Origin: Streptomyces sp. NBC_00234
GTDB taxonomy: Bacteria > Actinomycetota > Actinomycetes > Streptomycetales > Streptomycetaceae
DNA: 64,000 nucleotides
NCBI RefSeq assembly: GCF_036195325.1
Contig: NZ_CP108101.1
Location: forward strand, 2,542,001 to 2,606,000
Direction of reading: 5' to 3'
The position numbers were made by a program, and so were the translations under genes. Below the pieces are notes generated by a model. That model was not told the DNA's origin, searched no databases, and saw nothing but the letters and a program-made list of their open reading frames with translations. Positions 52,192 through 59,939 of this stretch are shown piece after piece (position 1 is the stretch's first letter; every line of letters begins with the position of its first letter).

Positions 52192-54270
52192 ATGGCCCGC
52201 ACCGAGACGTCCACCCACTGCCCGTACTGCGCCCTGCAGTGCGGGATGAATCTGCGACCGGTCACCGATGGCACGGTGGTCGAGGTCGTGGAGCGTACCG
52301 ACTTCCCCGTCAACCGGGGAGCCCTGTGCGGCAAGGGCCGGACCGCGCCCGCCGTGCTCTCCTCGGCGGTCCGGCTGACCGAGCCGCTCGTACGGAACGC
52401 CGCGAGCGGTGAGCTGGAACCGGCCGGCTGGGACGAGGCCCTGGAACGGATCGCGGACGGGCTGCGCGGGACGCGGGCGGCGCACGGGGCGGATGCCGTG
52501 GGCGTGTTCGGCGGGGGCGGACTGACCAACGAGAAGGCGTACACGCTCGGGAAGTTCGCCCGGGTGGTGCTCGCCACCTCGCAGATCGACTACAACGGCC
52601 GCTTCTGCATGTCGTCGGCGGCTGCCGCGCACCAGCGGGCCTTCGGCCTCGACCGCGGGCTGCCTTTCCCCCTGGAGGACATCCCCCGCACCGGGTGCGT
52701 GATCCTCGTCGGCTCGAATCCCGCCGAGACGATGCCGCCCGCGCTGCGCTATCTGACCGAGCTGCGCGAGAACGGCGGCAAGCTGATCGTGATCGATCCG
52801 CGCCGCACCAGGACCGCCGAGCAGGCGGACCTCCATCTTGCCCCGAGGCCCGGCACCGATCTGGCGCTCGCGCTCGGCATGCTGCATCTGGTGGTGGCCG
52901 ACGGCCGGGTGGACGAGGAGTTCATCGGCTCCCGTACGAGCGGCTGGGACGAGGCCAGGGCCGGGGTGATGGCGCACTGGCCCGAGCTGGTCGAACGCAT
53001 CACCGGGGTGCCGGTGCCGCAGCTGCGCGAAGCCGTGGAGATGTTCTGCGGGGCGGAGACCGGCATGGTGCTGACCGCCCGCGGCCCCGAGCAGCAGGCG
53101 AAGGGCACCGACACCGTGGGGGCCTGGATCAACCTCTGTCTGGCCACCGGCCGGGCCGGACGCCCACTGTCCGGCTACGGCTGTCTGACGGGCCAGGGCA
53201 ACGGACAGGGGGGCCGCGAGCACGGCCAGAAGGCCGACCAGCTGCCCGGCTACCGCAAGCTCACCGATCCGGCGGCGCGCCGCCATGTGGCCGGGGTGTG
53301 GGGCGTGGACCCCGACTCGCTGCCGGGGCCGGGCCGCAGCGCGTACGAGCTGCTCGACGCGCTGGGCCGGGACGTGAAGGCGCTGCTGGTGATGGGGTCC
53401 AATCCCGTCGTCTCCGCACCGCGCGCCGGGCACGTCGAGGAGCGGCTGCGGTCGCTGGACTTCCTGGCGGTCGCGGACGTGGTGCTGTCGGAGACGGCGG
53501 CCCTGGCCGACGTGGTGCTGCCCGTGACGCAGTGGGCGGAGGAGAGCGGGACCACGACCAATCTGGAGGGCCGGGTCCTGCTGCGGCAGCGGGCGGTGAC
53601 CGCTCCGCAGGGCGTACGCAGCGATCTGGAGGTGCTGCACGGCCTGGCCGCGCTCCTCGGGCACGGCAAGGGCTTCCCGGTCGAACCGATGGAGGTCTTC
53701 GACGAGCTGCGGCGGGCCTCGGCCGGCGGTCCCGCCGACTACGCGGGCATCACCTACGACCGGATCCTGGCCGAGGACGGCGTGTTCTGGCCCTGCCCGG
53801 ACGAGGAGCACGCCGGTACGCCGCGGCTGTTCCTGGACCGGTTCGCCACGGACGACGGGCGGGCCAGGTTCGTCGCCGTGACGCACCGCCCGGCCGCGGA
53901 GGAGACGGACGAGGAGTACCCGGTGGTGCTGACGACCGGGCGGGTCGTCTCCCAGTACCAGTCGGGGGCGCAGACCCGGCGGGTGGCCGAGCTGAACGCG
54001 GCGGCGCCCGGTCCGTTCGTGGAGCTGCATCCCCGGCTCGCGGAGCGGATCGGGGTCGCCGAGGGCGAGCCGGTCGCGGTCACCTCCCGGCGGGGGCGGG
54101 CGGTGGCGCCTGCCCGGATCACCGTGGCGATCAGGCAGGACACCGTGTTCATGCCGTTCCACTGGGCGGGCGAGGGCCGGGCCAACACACTGACGAACCC
54201 GGCTCTCGACCCGGTGTCGCGGATGCCCGAGTTCAAGGTGTGCGCGGTGCGGGTGGAACCCGCCGGGTGA
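52192..54270 (+). CDS. nasA: Assimilatory nitrate reductase catalytic subunit
   Basis: Molybdopterin (bis-MGD) enzyme (692 aa) reducing nitrate to nitrite in the cytoplasm. An N-terminal [4Fe-4S] cluster is held by Cys10, Cys13, Cys17 and Cys46 (HCPYCALQC, ALCGKG). Molybdopterin motifs: NGRFCMSSAAAA (with a Cys at the Mo-ligand position), GSNPAETMPP, GYGCLTGQGNGQGGREHG, GSNPVVSAP, and the C-terminal LTTGRVVSQYQSGAQTRR. It lacks the C-terminal BFD-type [2Fe-2S] domain of some NasA proteins. Start ATG 52192, weak ribosome site. Nitrite made here would go to NirB/NirD. Confidence 0.93.
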   Translation: MARTETSTHCPYCALQCGMNLRPVTDGTVVEVVERTDFPVNRGALCGKGRTAPAVLSSAVRLTEPLVRNAASGELEPAGWDEALERIADGLRGTRAAHGADAVGVFGGGGLTNEKAYTLGKFARVVLATSQIDYNGRFCMSSAAAAHQRAFGLDRGLPFPLEDIPRTGCVILVGSNPAETMPPALRYLTELRENGGKLIVIDPRRTRTAEQADLHLAPRPGTDLALALGMLHLVVADGRVDEEFIGSRTSGWDEARAGVMAHWPELVERITGVPVPQLREAVEMFCGAETGMVLTARGPEQQAKGTDTVGAWINLCLATGRAGRPLSGYGCLTGQGNGQGGREHGQKADQLPGYRKLTDPAARRHVAGVWGVDPDSLPGPGRSAYELLDALGRDVKALLVMGSNPVVSAPRAGHVEERLRSLDFLAVADVVLSETAALADVVLPVTQWAEESGTTTNLEGRVLLRQRAVTAPQGVRSDLEVLHGLAALLGHGKGFPVEPMEVFDELRRASAGGPADYAGITYDRILAEDGVFWPCPDEEHAGTPRLFLDRFATDDGRARFVAVTHRPAAEETDEEYPVVLTTGRVVSQYQSGAQTRRVAELNAAAPGPFVELHPRLAERIGVAEGEPVAVTSRRGRAVAPARITVAIRQDTVFMPFHWAGEGRANTLTNPALDPVSRMPEFKVCAVRVEPAG

Positions 54271-54298
54271 GAGCCCGGCGTGATCCGGACGAACGACC

Positions 54299-54724
54299 TC
54301 AGGAGCCGCCGGCCGGTCCGGGCCAGCGCCCGCCGGGGATCGGAGTGCCGCCCGCTCCCAGGGAGCGGGTGACGGCGGCTCCGGCGAGGTAGACCCAGGC
54401 GGAGGCCGTGGCCGCTTCCACCCGGACGTCCCTGGCCACCCGCTCGTACAGATTGCGCGGGTGGCCGGGGCCGAGGTACTGCTCCAGATCGTCGAGCAGT
54501 CCGAGCAGTTCCCCGTACGCACCGGGCGCGGGGGTGATGAGCGCGCCGTGGACCGTGCCGCGGCCCTCGACGGCGTACGGGTAGCCGGGGCCTTCGTAGA
54601 GGAGCGCGTCCGGCAGCAGGGCCGGCTGCTCCGCCGCCGTACGGCCCCGGAGGAACCGGTCGTGGTTGCGCCGGCCCGGCAGCAGCGTGCCGTAGACGAA
54701 GAACGGCAGTTCGCCGGTGGTCAC
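54299..54724 (-). CDS. Gamma-glutamylcyclotransferase-like (AIG2/GGCT) protein
   Basis: A 141-aa protein of the GGCT fold: FFVYGTLLPGRRNHDRFL supplies the YGTL substrate loop and GPGYPYAVEGRG follows; an acidic region GLLDDLEQYLGPGHPRNLYE contains the catalytic-type glutamates. Family members cyclise gamma-glutamyl groups or repair modified amines; the precise substrate is unknown. GTG 54724 overlaps the cutA stop by GTGA, so the two are co-translated. Confidence 0.85.
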   Translation of the reverse strand: MTTGELPFFVYGTLLPGRRNHDRFLRGRTAAEQPALLPDALLYEGPGYPYAVEGRGTVHGALITPAPGAYGELLGLLDDLEQYLGPGHPRNLYERVARDVRVEAATASAWVYLAGAAVTRSLGAGGTPIPGGRWPGPAGGS

Positions 54725-55059
54725 AGCGCTACGACGGGTGCGGTCTGTGCCGTCACCCAGGCGAGGTAGCGGGCACTTCCGCGCACCACGGGTGTCGCGA
54801 TGATCTCCGGGGTGTCGTAGTCGTGCACGGCCTCGATGTGCTCCTCCAGCTCCTCGTACCGCTCGGCCGTGGTCTTGAGCAGCACCTGCCACTCCTCGGT
54901 GGACTCGATGGCGTTGTGCCACCGGTAGACGGAGGTGACGGGTGCGGAGACCTGCGCGCAGGCGGCCAGCCGGGCCTCCACCGCGCTCCGGGCCAGGGAC
55001 CGGGCCTTCTCCTCACTGTCCGTCGTGGTCAGTACGGTCAGCCATGCCGGCTCGGTCAT
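54721..55059 (-). CDS. cutA: CutA1 divalent-cation tolerance protein
   Basis: A 112-aa trimeric ferredoxin-like-fold protein. Family sequence: LTVLTTTDSEEKARSLARSA, ACAQVSAPVTSVYRWHNAI, EWQVLLKTTAERYEELEEHI and YDTPEIIATPV. GAGGAG lies 7 bases before ATG 55059. Followed immediately by the GGCT-like gene. Role in metal tolerance is described for E. coli but unclear elsewhere. Confidence 0.95.
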   Translation of the reverse strand: MTEPAWLTVLTTTDSEEKARSLARSAVEARLAACAQVSAPVTSVYRWHNAIESTEEWQVLLKTTAERYEELEEHIEAVHDYDTPEIIATPVVRGSARYLAWVTAQTAPVVAL

Positions 55060-55121
55060 GTGCGGGCTCCTCGGGAGTGCGTACGAAAAGCGGTCTCCCT
55101 GGATTGTCGGCCGGGACGGGT

Positions 55122-55745
55122 TCAGGCGCTGTACGGACGGCGCACCTTGGCCTCGCGCAGTGCGTGCGCCCACCAGACCAGCTGGTCGAGCATCGCCTTG
55201 GCCGCCGCGTCGGGGGCCGCCGGGTCCTTGTGACGGCCCTCGTCGTCGAAATGGGCACCGGCGTTGTGGAAGGAGACCGTGTCCCGGACCGAGACGGCGT
55301 GCAGTTCGGCGAAGACCTGCCGGAGCTGTTCGACGGCCCGGAGACCGCCGGAGATCCCGCCGTACGAGACGAAGGCGACGGGCTTGGCCTGCCATTCGTC
55401 GCGGTACCAGTCGATGAGGTTCTTGAGCGGGGCCGGGAAGGAGTGGTTGTACTCGGGGGTCAGGACGACGAAGGCGTCGGCCTCGGCCAACCTCGGCATG
55501 ACCCGCGCGAGTTGGGCCTGCTCGGTCGGGCCGGGGCGGAAGGAGAGGGCGATCGGCAGGTCCAGCTCGCCGACATCGATCAGTTCGGTCTCGATGTCGG
55601 GGTGGCGGGCCGCCCTGGAGAGGAACCAGTCGGCGACGACCGGGCCGAAGCGCCCTTCGCGGTTGCTGCCGAGGATGACGGCCACCTTGAGCGGTGCGGA
55701 GGCGAGGGCGGCGGTGGATGCGGGTGCGGAAGTGGTGAGGTCCAT
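55122..55745 (-). CDS. NADPH-dependent FMN reductase
   Basis: A 207-aa flavodoxin-fold reductase. FMN phosphate loop VAVILGSNREGRFGP near residue 23, VLTPEYNHSFPAPLKNLID (the family's signature), and SYGGISGGLRAVEQLR. Typical members are quinone or azo reductases or supply reduced flavin. ATG 55745 is preferred over an upstream in-frame codon at 55766. A complete CTAGGGTC repeat element begins 51 bases upstream of it. Confidence 0.92.
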   Translation of the reverse strand: MDLTTSAPASTAALASAPLKVAVILGSNREGRFGPVVADWFLSRAARHPDIETELIDVGELDLPIALSFRPGPTEQAQLARVMPRLAEADAFVVLTPEYNHSFPAPLKNLIDWYRDEWQAKPVAFVSYGGISGGLRAVEQLRQVFAELHAVSVRDTVSFHNAGAHFDDEGRHKDPAAPDAAAKAMLDQLVWWAHALREAKVRRPYSA

Positions 55746-55795
55746 GCCCAGAGGCTCGCGCCTCAAGCATGGTTGAGGTCAAGCCCACCGCGCCC

Positions 55796-55961
55796 CTAGG
55801 GTCTTTCGTTTGGATCAGGCCGGATCAGGGAGCGGGGTCTGGTGTGGGCAGCTGCAAGGCGGAGGAGGGAGTCGACGCGGAGCGTCGGCGACCGACGACA
55901 ACGCCGCAGATGCGCGCGCCAGGGCACGCGAGCCCGGCATGGTCCAAACGAAAGGCCCTAG
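55796..55961. mobile_element. MITE-like 166-bp element with 21-bp inverted repeats
   Basis: Left end CTAGGGTCTTTCGTTTGGAT and right end, read on the opposite strand, CTAGGGCCTTTCGTTTGGAC; the 21-base arms match at 19 positions. Both ends begin with CTAG. The interior has no gene and short self-complementary stretches. It lies between a minus-strand FMN reductase gene and the aminotransferase gene (start 55984). The left 44 bases recur at 42771. No transposase is encoded, so mobilisation would be in trans. Confidence 0.75.
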
Positions 55962-55983
55962 TTCCGCGGCATACGGTGGAGGC

Positions 55984-56781
55984 ATGACAACTCCCGCGCA
56001 GACGCCGTACGTCGAGGTCAACGGGCACCCGGCCACCGAGGAGGACCTTCGGGTGGCCGCCTTCTTCGCCTACGGGCACTTCACGGCCATGCAGATCAGG
56101 GACGGAAAGGTGCGCGGCCTGGATCTGCACCTGGGCCGGCTCGACGCCGCGAACCGGGAGCTCTTCGGCCTTCCGCTGGACGGCGGGCAGGTGCGCGAGC
56201 TGATCGGGCACGCACTCGACGGCGCCGGGGCCGCGGACGGCTCCGTGCGGGTGCACGGCCTCCTGCCGCCGGGCGACACGGCGACGACGCTGATGGTGAC
56301 GGTGCGGGAACCCGCGTGGGCGGCCACCGCCCCGAGGAGCCTGATGTCCGTCCCGTACGCCCGCGTGGTGCCGCACATCAAGCGCCCCGGCGAGTTCGGC
56401 CAGACCTACTACGGACAGCTCGCGGTACGGTCCGGCTTCGACGACGCGCTGCTGACCGCGCCCGGCGGAGTGATCACCGAGGGCGCCGTCACCAACATCG
56501 GCTTCTGGGACGGCACATCGGTGGTCTGGCCGGACGCACCGGCCCTGACCGGCATCACCATGGCGCTCCTGGAGCGGGGGCTCGGCGCGACCGGCTCGGT
56601 GCGGCGGCCGGTGACGCTGGAGGACCTGGGGGCGTACCGGGCGGCGTTCCTCACCAACTCGCAGGGGATCTCCCCCGTCCACCGGATCGACGACGTCTCC
56701 TTCGAGGTCGACGAGGAGCTGATGGGCCGGATCGGGAAGGTGTACGAGGACGCCCCCTGGGACACGGTCCGCGTCCGGTGA
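55984..56781 (+). CDS. Class IV aminotransferase (branched-chain / ADC-lyase type)
   Basis: PLP enzyme of fold type IV (265 aa). Features: YVEVNGHPATEEDLRVAAFFAYGHF, an Arg-containing substrate strand, the PLP lysine in HIKRPGEFGQTY, GGVITEGAVTNIGF (the EGxxxN motif anchoring PLP) and LTGITMALL. It is shorter than typical BCATs (about 300) and near ADC lyase size. It could make p-aminobenzoate or act on D-amino acids. The MITE-like element ends 22 bases before its start codon, so the promoter is likely within or beyond that element. Confidence 0.88.
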   Translation: MTTPAQTPYVEVNGHPATEEDLRVAAFFAYGHFTAMQIRDGKVRGLDLHLGRLDAANRELFGLPLDGGQVRELIGHALDGAGAADGSVRVHGLLPPGDTATTLMVTVREPAWAATAPRSLMSVPYARVVPHIKRPGEFGQTYYGQLAVRSGFDDALLTAPGGVITEGAVTNIGFWDGTSVVWPDAPALTGITMALLERGLGATGSVRRPVTLEDLGAYRAAFLTNSQGISPVHRIDDVSFEVDEELMGRIGKVYEDAPWDTVRVR

Positions 56782-56795
56782 CGCAGCATGGCCCC

Positions 56796-57275
56796 ATGCA
56801 GATCCACATCGAAGCCTCCGCACTCCCCGGCCTCGCCTGCGGACCGGACAGCGACTTTCCCGGCTACGAGAACATCCATGTCGGTGTCCAGCGCAAGGAC
56901 AGGCCGGGCGAGCTGCTCGGACTGCACCCCGGCGACGCCCCCTCCGCCGGCTGGACGCTGGACTGCGTCGCCGCGCCCGGGGAGGAGGGCGTGGAGGTGT
57001 CGGGGCCGTACGTGCAGAACCGGCTCGGCGGGCGCTTCGTCTATCTGTCCTGGGGCACGGTCGACGGGGCCGGGCTCTTCTCCATGTTCCGGCGGGCCAA
57101 GCTGATGTTCGCCGACATCGATCCGGCGGTCCTCGACGCGGCCGTGCGGACCGGGCACCTCACCGCGCGGCTCGCGCTGACCGACGGGAAGGGACAGCCC
57201 CTGTGCGGCCGGATCCGCCCGCCGTCCATCGAGTGGACCGCCACGGACGGCGCCCAGGGAGCCTCCGCGACGTAA
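56796..57275 (+). CDS. DUF5990 family protein
   Basis: A 159-aa soluble protein with the actinobacterial DUF5990 layout: YENIHVGVQRKDRPGELL, WTLDCVA, VSGPYVQNRLGGRFVYLSWGTV, MFRRAKLMFADIDPAVL. Function unknown. Start ATG 56796, 14 bases after the aminotransferase gene, so probably in one transcript with it. A terminator follows at 57331. No signal peptide or membrane segment. Confidence 0.82.
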   Translation: MQIHIEASALPGLACGPDSDFPGYENIHVGVQRKDRPGELLGLHPGDAPSAGWTLDCVAAPGEEGVEVSGPYVQNRLGGRFVYLSWGTVDGAGLFSMFRRAKLMFADIDPAVLDAAVRTGHLTARLALTDGKGQPLCGRIRPPSIEWTATDGAQGASAT

Positions 57276-57330
57276 CGCCGCCGGAGGAGGAGACGTCGCG
57301 GACACCATCTCGGAGGTATCCGTACACGAC

Positions 57331-57373
57331 ACCGCCCCCACGGGCCCGGGGGGGGCGGGGCCGTGGGGGCGGT
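57331..57373 (+). terminator. Terminator after DUF5990 gene
   Basis: 13-bp perfect arms ACCGCCCCCACGG / CCGTGGGGGCGGT with a G-rich 17-base loop, 55 bases after the stop codon. Confidence 0.75.
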
Positions 57374-57452
57374 AGCCGTGGGGCGACGGCGGGGGGATGC
57401 CGTGTCCCGTGGGGGGTGAGATGCGTGTGCCCGCACCCCCGGGAGCCATTCC

Positions 57453-57468
57453 TGTGATGCCCGTCACA
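57453..57468. promoter_or_regulatory. Perfect Crp-type site TGTGA-N6-TCACA
   Basis: TGTGATGCCCGTCACA has perfect 5-bp arms and the 6-base spacer of the classical Crp consensus and also fits the GTG-N6-GnCAC pattern reported for S. coelicolor Crp. It lies 239 bp upstream of the surface-protein/sortase genes, an unusually long distance, so a leader or distant promoter is implied. Confidence 0.6.
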
Positions 57469-57691
57469 TCTCACTGGTGGGCTCGTCACTCGATCGGCGC
57501 GGGCCCTCCCCCAGCCGACCGAACAGCCCAGTCACACCGCCACGACCTGCACCGACGTCCTGGGGCAAGGGTGCCGCGCCGGTCCGTACGGGTGAAAGCT
57601 GACCGGGCGTCAGCAGGCGTACGCCGCGGACCGCCCGTTATCTCGGAGGCAGGACACACCCGCTCGCGCCGTCTGCCCGGAGGAACCCCCC

Positions 57692-58249
57692 ATGCGCAGT
57701 CCTGCCCGCCTCGTGACCGGTACCGCCGCCGCGGCGCTCACCGTCGCCGCGCTCGGCCTCACCCTCGCCACCCCGTCCGCGTACGCGGGAGACCTCGGCC
57801 GGCTGGAGATCACCCCGGCGACCGCGGCCCCCGGCTCCACGGTCACCGTGAACACCACCGCGTGCGGACCCGACGGATCGGGCATCGGCGACGCGAACTC
57901 CCTGGACGCCGGTGACTTCGAGCTGAGCACCGGTACCCACAAGGAGGTCGTGGTCGGCCGGTTCACCGTGCCGCACGACACCAAGCCCGGAACGTACGGC
58001 ATCGGTGTCTCGTGCGACAACGGCAAGGAGGCCGGTGGAGACCTCGAGGTGATCGGGGGCAGCCGCCCCACGCCCGACCCCCTCAGGCCCGACCACAACC
58101 GGCCCGCCGGGCACGTCAGGACGGGCGTCGGCGGCAGCGTCGGGCCCGACACCACCCAGATCGCGGCGGGCGCCGGCGTCATCGCCGCGGCAGCCGTCGG
58201 CGGGGTGCTGCTGATGCGGCGCCGGGCGAACGGCACGCACGGCGACTGA
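57692..58249 (+). CDS. Exported surface protein with C-terminal membrane anchor
   Basis: A 185-aa exported protein of unknown function. Signal peptide MRSPARLVTGTAAAALTVAA... ending near TPSAYA (about residue 32), an Ig-like beta-sandwich domain (LEITPATAAPGSTVTVNTTA, GTYGIGVSCDNGK with two cysteines), a Pro/Asp/His-rich linker, then a C-terminal membrane helix (AAGAGVIAAAAVGGVLLM) and a basic tail RRRANG. The C-terminus looks like a sorting signal, but no LPXTG or LAXTG motif is seen; the residues before the helix are VGPDTTQ. A class F sortase gene follows 114 bases downstream. Confidence 0.85.
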   Translation: MRSPARLVTGTAAAALTVAALGLTLATPSAYAGDLGRLEITPATAAPGSTVTVNTTACGPDGSGIGDANSLDAGDFELSTGTHKEVVVGRFTVPHDTKPGTYGIGVSCDNGKEAGGDLEVIGGSRPTPDPLRPDHNRPAGHVRTGVGGSVGPDTTQIAAGAGVIAAAAVGGVLLMRRRANGTHGD

Positions 58250-58363
58250 CCGGACGGACGGACACCCGCCCCGGCGGCCCCGTGCCGCCGGGGCGGCTGC
58301 TCCCCGTGCTCCGACCGCCCCTCCCGCCCGCTTCCCGCCCGCTCACTCCGCAAGGACGACGAC

Positions 58364-58996
58364 GTGTCCCAGACGACACAGAAGGCCAAGGGCTGGCTGA
58401 TAGGCATCGCCGTCCTGTGCGGTGTCTGGCTGATCCAGAACGGGTCCGACACCCTGCTGGTGCCACCCCAGCCGTCCACGGCCGAGTCCTTCGCCGCCGG
58501 CCCCCAGCTCCAGCCGGGCTCCCCCGTCGCCGAGCCGATGCGGCCGTCCGAACCGGTCCGCATCCGCATCCCCGCCATCGAGGTGGACGCGCCGATGATG
58601 CGGCTGGGACTGGGCAAGGACGGCAGCCTCGACGTACCGCCCGACGGGAACCGCAACATGGCCGGCTGGTTCAAGAACGGGACACCGCCCGGGGCCAAAG
58701 GCACCGCGATCGTCGCCGGTCATGTCGACAACGCGCAGGGCCCGTCCGTCTTCTACGCCCTCGGGGCGCTGAAGCGGGGGACGCGGGTCGAGATCGACCG
58801 CAAGGACGGTCGCACGGCCGTCTTCTCGATCGACGCGATCGAGGTGTACGAGAACGAGGACTTCCCCGACCAGCGGGTCTACGGCGCGTCGCCGCACGCC
58901 TCGCTGCGGCTGATCACCTGCGGCGGCGGATTCTCGGAGAAGACGGGCTACCAGGGCAACGTCGTGGCGTACGCGCACCTCACCGAGGTGCGCTGA
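58364..58996 (+). CDS. Class F sortase
   Basis: A 210-aa membrane-anchored transpeptidase. N-terminal membrane helix (WLIGIAVLCGVWLI), Pro-rich linker, then the sortase beta-barrel: IRIPAIEVDAPMM, catalytic His120 in IVAGHVDN, catalytic Cys186 in LITCGGGF. The downstream strand reads GYQGNVVAYAHL; the Arg generally found near it is not evident. Class F enzymes are an actinobacterial group with few known substrates. GTG 58364 follows AAGGA by 8 bases. Next to an anchored protein gene, its likely partner. Confidence 0.88.
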   Translation: MSQTTQKAKGWLIGIAVLCGVWLIQNGSDTLLVPPQPSTAESFAAGPQLQPGSPVAEPMRPSEPVRIRIPAIEVDAPMMRLGLGKDGSLDVPPDGNRNMAGWFKNGTPPGAKGTAIVAGHVDNAQGPSVFYALGALKRGTRVEIDRKDGRTAVFSIDAIEVYENEDFPDQRVYGASPHASLRLITCGGGFSEKTGYQGNVVAYAHLTEVR

Positions 58997-59008
58997 GCGA
59001 CTGCCCGG

Positions 59009-59800
59009 TCAGGCCGTCCACTGATCGAATCCGAGCTTGGCGACCAGCGAGAACACCACGACCAGCAGCACCCCGCGGACGAACTCGCTGCCCTTCCTGA
59101 GCGCCATCCGCGCCCCGAACATGCCGCCCGCCAGATTGAATACGGCCATCAGGGCGGCCAGCTGCCAGAGCACCGTGCCGTGGTAGGCGAACATCGCCAG
59201 CGCCCCGGCGTTCGTACAGACGTTGACGATCTTGGCGTTGGCGGAGGCGGTCACCAGGTCGAGGTGGAGCACGGCGGTCAGCGCGAGCACCAGGAAGGTG
59301 CCGGTGCCCGGCCCGAACAGCCCGTCGTAGAAGCCGATACCGCCGCCGACCAGGACGATCGCCGTGACGGTACGGGCCCGGGTAACCGTCCGGCCCGTGC
59401 CGTCCCCCGCCACCGCCGTACCGAACGAAGGACGCAGCAGCACGAAGGCCGCGACCCCGAGCAGCACCACCATGATCACCGGGCGGAGGACCTCGCTGCT
59501 GATCCCGGCGGCGAAGAACGCCCCGCCCATCGAGCCGGCCAGCGCCATGAGCCCGATCCGCACGGCCGTCTTCACCTGGACCGGTGCCTTGCGCAGATAC
59601 GTCACGGCGGCGCCCGACGTGCCGACGATCGCGACCGCCTTGTTGGTGCCCAGGATGTGCGCGGCGGGCACCTGGGGCAGGCCCAGCAGCATCGCGGGCA
59701 GGAGCAGAAGCCCTCCCCCGCCCACCACCGCGTCGATCCAGCCGGCCGCCGCTGCGGCCAGGCAGAGGAGAACGAGGGTGGTCATGGTTATCTCGGGCAT
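59009..59800 (-). CDS. TSUP family permease (TauE/SafE)
   Basis: A 263-aa eight-helix membrane protein of the sulfite-exporter TauE/SafE family. Paired signature segments: GWIDAVVGGGGLLLLPAML in the first half and GFYDGLFGPGTGTFLVLAL in the second, reflecting the internal duplication. Substrate probably an organic sulfonate, sulfite or related anion; untested. ATG 59800 gives MPEITMTTLVLLC; a later ATG at 59785 is also possible. Convergent with the sortase gene (12 bases apart) and divergent from the nirB gene at 59940. Confidence 0.9.
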   Translation of the reverse strand: MPEITMTTLVLLCLAAAAAGWIDAVVGGGGLLLLPAMLLGLPQVPAAHILGTNKAVAIVGTSGAAVTYLRKAPVQVKTAVRIGLMALAGSMGGAFFAAGISSEVLRPVIMVVLLGVAAFVLLRPSFGTAVAGDGTGRTVTRARTVTAIVLVGGGIGFYDGLFGPGTGTFLVLALTAVLHLDLVTASANAKIVNVCTNAGALAMFAYHGTVLWQLAALMAVFNLAGGMFGARMALRKGSEFVRGVLLVVVFSLVAKLGFDQWTA

Positions 59801-59878
59801 GATCCCGACCCTAAGCTCCGCCCGCGGGCCGGCCCGCACGCCCCCTCACACACTCCCCGGTACCGCGCTGAGCGCAAG

Positions 59879-59916
59879 GTTCCTCCCGGGAAACAGCGGG
59901 GATGCGGTCGGGTAAC
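59879..59916 (+). promoter_or_regulatory. GlnR-like box array upstream of nir operon
   Basis: Four 5-mers at exact 11-base steps: GTTCC (59879), GAAAC (59890), GATGC (59901), GTAAC (59912). Against the alternating GTnAC/GAAAC consensus, the second box is perfect and the first and fourth have one mismatch. It ends 24 bases before the start of the nir operon and resembles the array at nasA. Confidence 0.65.
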
Positions 59917-59939
59917 ACCCGCCCCGCAGTCTCGACGTC

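Larger units (their letters stand above)
57276..57691. other. Intergenic region with terminator and Crp-type palindrome
   Basis: 416 bases. It contains the terminator of the DUF5990 transcript (57331-57373), a poly-G stretch, a Crp-type palindrome (57453-57468), and an unremarkable 224-base leader before the surface-protein gene. No gene is seen in it. Confidence 0.6.
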
